From Vibrio palustris (GTDB lineage: Bacteria > Pseudomonadota > Gammaproteobacteria > Enterobacterales > Vibrionaceae), in the NCBI RefSeq assembly GCF_024346995.1, contig NZ_AP024887.1, positions 2,356,001-2,420,000 on the forward strand: a stretch of DNA of 64,000 nucleotides, in the 5' to 3' direction. Within the stretch, counting starts at the first letter, position 1. The number at the start of each line of letters is the position of its first letter. Shown here in pieces: positions 60,821-64,000 of this stretch. Below the pieces are notes generated by a model. It worked only from the letters and a program-made list of their open reading frames with translations. It had not been told where the DNA came from and made no database searches. The position numbers and the translations under genes are program-made.

Positions 60821-60846
60821 TCAATGCTTTGTTTTTGATCAATTTA

Positions 60847-62181
60847 TTAAAGAATAAAACGACTTAAATCTTCATCTTCAATCAATTCACCTAGGCGAGA
60901 TGTGACGTATTCACCGTCAATTTCAAAATGCTCACCTGTTTTTTCCGTCGCAGAATAAGAGATCTCATCCATTAAACGTTCCATCACTGTGTGTAGACGG
61001 CGTGCACCAATGTTTTCGGTTGTCTCATTGACCTGCCATGCGGCTTCCGCAATTTTCTTGATACCATCTTCAGTAAACGTAACCTGAACATCTTCAGTTT
61101 TCATCAAAGCAATATATTGCTCAGTGAGAGAGGCTTTTGGCTCGGTCAAAATACGACGAAAATCATGGCTTGATAGCGCATCGAGTTCAACGCGGATCGG
61201 TAGACGACCTTGTAGTTCAGGAATCAAATCTGATGGCTTTGATACTTGGAATGCCCCAGATGTAATAAATAGAATATGATCCGTGTGCACCATGCCATGC
61301 TTAGTGTTAACGCTGCTCCCTTCAATCAACGGCAGCAAGTCACGTTGTACACCTTCGCGAGAGACATCAGGGCCAGAACCTTGACCACTCTTACAAATTT
61401 TATCGACTTCATCGATGAAGACAATGCCGTGGTTTTCCACATTGAAAATCGCTTGTTCTTTCAGATCTTCCGTATTCACCAGCTTAGCGGCTTCTTCTTC
61501 GGTTAAGGCTTTAAACGCCTCTTTGATCGTCATTTTGCGTTTTTTCGTAGTGTCATTACCCATGTTCTGGAACAGACCTTGTAGCTGGTTGGTCATTTCT
61601 TCCATACCGGGTGGTGCCATGATCTCAACACCTGCTTGTGGTGCGGCCACATCAATCTCGATTTCTTTATCGTCTAATTGGCCTTCGCGTAATTTCTTAC
61701 GAAATGACTGACGTGCTGAAGATTCTTTTGGCTCTTGCTCTTCGGTTTTCCCCCAACCATCACGTGCTGGTGGGATCAACACATCAAGAATGCGATCTTC
61801 TGCTAACTCTTCAGCTCGAAACTTCATTTTTTCCATTTCTTGCTCACGAGTCATCTTAACCGCTACTTCCGTAAGATCACGTATGATGGTATCAACTTCT
61901 TTACCCACATAGCCCACTTCGGTGAATTTCGTCGCTTCCACCTTGATGAAGGGTGCATTCGCCAATTTTGCTAAGCGGCGAGCAATTTCGGTTTTACCGA
62001 CGCCTGTCGGACCAATCATCAAAATGTTTTTTGGGCTCACTTCTGAACGCAAGCTTTCATCAAGCTGCATGCGGCGCCAGCGGTTGCGTAGTGCTAAAGC
62101 CACAGAACGTTTTGCTGTGTCTTGGCCAATAATATGACGGTTTAGTTCGTCAACAATTTCACGAGGTGTCATTTCAGACAT
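60847..62181 (-). CDS. hslU: HslU ATPase, regulatory subunit of the HslVU protease
   Basis: A 444-aa AAA+ unfoldase for the HslV peptidase. [20 protein letters not shown] at the start, Walker [11 protein letters not shown] at about 57-65, Walker [11 protein letters not shown] at about 250, an I-domain insert between them and the pore loop GYVGKEVD. C-terminal LSRFIL is the tail that docks in HslV. Start at 62181; nine open codons upstream are not family sequence. AGGA precedes. Confidence 0.97.
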   Translation of the reverse strand: MSEMTPREIVDELNRHIIGQDTAKRSVALALRNRWRRMQLDESLRSEVSPKNILMIGPTGVGKTEIARRLAKLANAPFIKVEATKFTEVGYVGKEVDTIIRDLTEVAVKMTREQEMEKMKFRAEELAEDRILDVLIPPARDGWGKTEEQEPKESSARQSFRKKLREGQLDDKEIEIDVAAPQAGVEIMAPPGMEEMTNQLQGLFQNMGNDTTKKRKMTIKEAFKALTEEEAAKLVNTEDLKEQAIFNVENHGIVFIDEVDKICKSGQGSGPDVSREGVQRDLLPLIEGSSVNTKHGMVHTDHILFITSGAFQVSKPSDLIPELQGRLPIRVELDALSSHDFRRILTEPKASLTEQYIALMKTEDVQVTFTEDGIKKIAEAAWQVNETTENIGARRLHTVMERLMDEISYSATEKTGEHFEIDGEYVTSRLGELIEDEDLSRFIL

Positions 62182-62225
62182 ATACATAATCCTTTTATTC
62201 AGTGACAAATCACTATCTTGATTGA

Positions 62226-62789
62226 TTACCCGTTCGGTAACGCCGCCACAGGTTGACCATCTTCGGTATATTCGAGTTCTTCGATCGTATGATTATGGTT
62301 AGTGAAGACACAAATATCACCGGCAATATTTAATGATTTCTCACAGATAGTGCGTGCATCTAATTCGGTGTTTTCCAACAAGGCAATTGCCGCAGACTGA
62401 GCAAAGTTACCGCCAGATCCAATCGCAATCAAATCGTTCTCTGGCTGCAGTACATCACCATTACCTGTAATAATAAGTGATGCCGTTTCATCAGCCACAG
62501 CCAAAATCGCTTCTAGACGTCGCAGCGCGCGATCACTACGCCATTCTTTCGCCATTTCTACTGCCGCTTTCGTCAAGTGACCTTGATGCATCTGCAGTTT
62601 GCTTTCAAACCGCTCAAACAGAGTAAACGCATCTGCTGTACCACCAGCAAAACCAGCCAGTACTTTGTTATTGTATAGACGACGAATTTTCTTCGCGTTG
62701 CCCTTCATCACGGTATTACCCAGTGATACTTGTCCGTCACCAGCGATGACAACTTTATTATTACGGCGTACAGAAACGATGGTAGTCAC
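62226..62789 (-). CDS. hslV: HslV peptidase, catalytic subunit of the HslVU protease
   Basis: A 187-aa N-terminal-nucleophile peptidase. After Met removal, Thr1 (TTIVSVRRN) is the nucleophile; [26 protein letters not shown] and [11 protein letters not shown] follow. GTG start at 62789. The C-terminus has about ten residues ([10 protein letters not shown]) beyond the E. coli protein. hslU follows after 44 bp. Confidence 0.97.
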   Translation of the reverse strand: MTTIVSVRRNNKVVIAGDGQVSLGNTVMKGNAKKIRRLYNNKVLAGFAGGTADAFTLFERFESKLQMHQGHLTKAAVEMAKEWRSDRALRRLEAILAVADETASLIITGNGDVLQPENDLIAIGSGGNFAQSAAIALLENTELDARTICEKSLNIAGDICVFTNHNHTIEELEYTEDGQPVAALPNG

Positions 62790-62863
62790 GTCAGAGCCTC
62801 TTATCTTTTTTCACTATGGAGTTAGAACCTATATAGGGTTCATGATGCAAGAATTCAAGGGGA

Positions 62864-62904
62864 GAAAAAACAATGCCACGTCAAGAGTCTATGACGTGGC
62901 ATTG
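62864..62904 (-). terminator. ftsN terminator
   Basis: Perfect 13-bp stem CAATGCCACGTCA / TGACGTGGCATTG with an 8-nt loop, then TTTTTTCTCC on the minus strand, six bp past the ftsN stop. Confidence 0.9.
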
Positions 62905-62909
62905 TTAGA

Positions 62910-63467
62910 TTACTGTTGGTTATCTTTGAGGATAATGCAGGGTTCGATTTTAGCGCGTTGCAGCTTGTGACGATCACTCTCTGCTTCACGTTTAAATTTA
63001 TAAGGCCCAAGTACGATTCTAAACCAGCTACTGCCTTCACGTTTACGAATCAGGCTGCTCAAGCCTTGAAAGGCAATTTTTGCTTTGCGCTGCTGAGCTT
63101 GCTGCATAGTTTTAAATGCGCCACATTGCATCACATAAGGAATCTTAGACACTTTAAGCTCTTTCGGCACCACTTCAATCTCTCGACTTGGAAGAGAGTC
63201 CACGTAGTGCCACTTCTCCGTCGGCGGAGGAGGTAAAGTGCTTTCTTTATCTTTAACGACTTTTTGCGTTACAGGTTTAGGTACTGAAGTCTGCTTAGGT
63301 GGCGCTTTAGGCTCAGGATCTGAATTTAACACAGATAAACCATACCCAAAGGCACACACCGCTATCACAGCAATTAAACCACTGCGCCACGGCTTACGCT
63401 TTGGCGCCGTTTTTTTGGTCGGCTTACTTTGACTACGACCACGTCTTACATAATCTTTATTAGCCAC
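62910..63467 (-). CDS. ftsN: Cell-division protein FtsN
   Basis: A 185-aa bitopic division protein. The N-terminus ANKDYVRRGRSQS matches FtsN cytoplasmic tails that bind FtsA; one helix at about 29-48; a Pro-rich linker; and the C-terminal SPOR domain (about 110-185, IPYVMQCGAFKTMQQAQQRK) that binds septal glycan. Shorter than the E. coli protein (319 aa) mainly through the linker. GTG start at 63467 with a weak ribosome site. Between cytR and hslV as in E. coli. Confidence 0.9.
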   Translation of the reverse strand: MANKDYVRRGRSQSKPTKKTAPKRKPWRSGLIAVIAVCAFGYGLSVLNSDPEPKAPPKQTSVPKPVTQKVVKDKESTLPPPPTEKWHYVDSLPSREIEVVPKELKVSKIPYVMQCGAFKTMQQAQQRKAKIAFQGLSSLIRKREGSSWFRIVLGPYKFKREAESDRHKLQRAKIEPCIILKDNQQ

Positions 63468-63508
63468 AGGAATTCTAGAGTTAACAATTTATGTCACATG
63501 GTAATGCA

Positions 63509-63555
63509 GTTTTCTGGGATAGAACAGTATTGAAATACAAACTGTCCCAGAAAAC
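63509..63555. other. Long hairpin between cytR and ftsN
   Basis: GTTTTCTGGGA (63509-63519) pairs with TCCCAGAAAAC (63545-63555) around a 25-nt loop that has its own small GTAT/ATAC stem. No U-run on either strand. It would sit in the transcript between cytR and ftsN. Confidence 0.5.
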
Positions 63556-63597
63556 ATCATTAAACGACGAAATTAAACGACGAAAGCGCAATCGGCG

Positions 63598-64000
63598 TCA
63601 CTGTACTGAACGCGGCGGTGCCGTGCTTTCTCGCACGACTAAAGAAGCGTCCAGTAAACGTGAACCTGCTTGAACATCGTGGCCACGTAATACATCTAGC
63701 ATCATCAGCATGGCTTGGCGCCCAATTTCATAGCGCGGCTGAGAAATTGTCGTTAATGGTGGATCGCAATATTGTGCGAACTGAATATCGTCAAAGCCAA
63801 CCACCGATAAATCTTGTGGTACGCGCAAGCCAAGGCGTTTCGCTTTTTGAATTGCGCCAATCGCCATGGTGTCGTTATGACAAAAAATAGCCGTGGGGGC
63901 TTGGGGCAGCGCCAATAATTGCGTCACAATGTGCGCGCCAGCTTCAAACGAAAAATCACCTGACATACAATAATCTTCATTCATGGTTAATCCTGCGCGG
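63598..64000 (-). CDS. cytR: Nucleoside-responsive LacI-family repressor CytR, partial (C-terminal part)
   Basis: The C-terminal 134 codons of a LacI-family regulator; the N-terminal HTH is beyond the right edge, and the frame remains open to base 64000. FCHNDTMAIGAIQKAKRLGLRVP, GFDDIQFAQYCDPPLTTI and QPRYEIGRQAM match CytR closely. CytR represses nucleoside uptake and catabolism with CRP and, in Vibrio, also controls competence and biofilm genes. The internal ATG at 63984 is not the start. Confidence 0.9.
   Translation of the reverse strand, partial: RAGLTMNEDYCMSGDFSFEAGAHIVTQLLALPQAPTAIFCHNDTMAIGAIQKAKRLGLRVPQDLSVVGFDDIQFAQYCDPPLTTISQPRYEIGRQAMLMMLDVLRGHDVQAGSRLLDASLVVRESTAPPRSVQ

Overview
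The window reads as a stretch of the main chromosome of a gammaproteobacterium of the family Vibrionaceae, most likely genus Vibrio. The evidence is gene order and content: argD-pabA-extracellular nuclease, then trpS-gph-rpe-dam-damX-aroB-aroK-pilQPONM, mrcA, oxyR, a fused peroxiredoxin-glutaredoxin, argCBGH(A)/argE with the argH-acetyltransferase fusion, ppc, the quorum-sensing regulator aphA, cysE-gpsA-secB, epmA, frdABCD, efp/epmB, groESL, tpiA, rraA-menA-hslU-hslV-ftsN-cytR. The species cannot be named from this sequence alone.

Layout. 1-5.3 kb: partial argD, pabA, a secreted nuclease and trpS. 5.4-15.1 kb: a long leftward block running pilMNOPQ, aroKB, damX, dam, rpe, gph. 15.2-21.6 kb: mrcA, then oxyR divergent from a peroxide-detoxification unit (prx-grx and a flavoprotein disulfide reductase) with a well-formed OxyR operator between them. 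21.7-28.1 kb: arginine biosynthesis, argCBGH leftward and argE rightward, with ArgR-type boxes between. 28.3-36.2 kb: ppc, aphA, cysE, gpsA, secB, a rhodanese and epmA. 36.5-43.1 kb: anaerobic respiration (frdABCD plus a dicarboxylate transporter of the DASS type) and EF-P with its lysine aminomutase EpmB. 43.2-45.4 kb: a ModF-like double ATPase and a small DUF4282 membrane protein.

45.7-52.2 kb is the accessory part: a copper-resistance operon copABCD, its last gene cut off by the end of an IS3-family remnant, with a complete, different IS3-family element at the other end. The promoter, ribosome-binding site and first codons of copA are present three times in a perfect-length 151-bp tandem repeat. 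This is the most unusual structure in the window. 52.3-64 kb returns to the core chromosome: groESL with a sigma-32-type promoter, a SufR-like regulator, small DUF genes, tpiA, a MATE exporter, rraA, menA, hslUV, ftsN and the 3' part of cytR.

I did not find a wholly new multi-gene system. The strongest candidates for something undescribed are the triplicated copper promoter with its two translated-looking leader ORFs, and the OxyR-linked flavoprotein with a cysteine tail.
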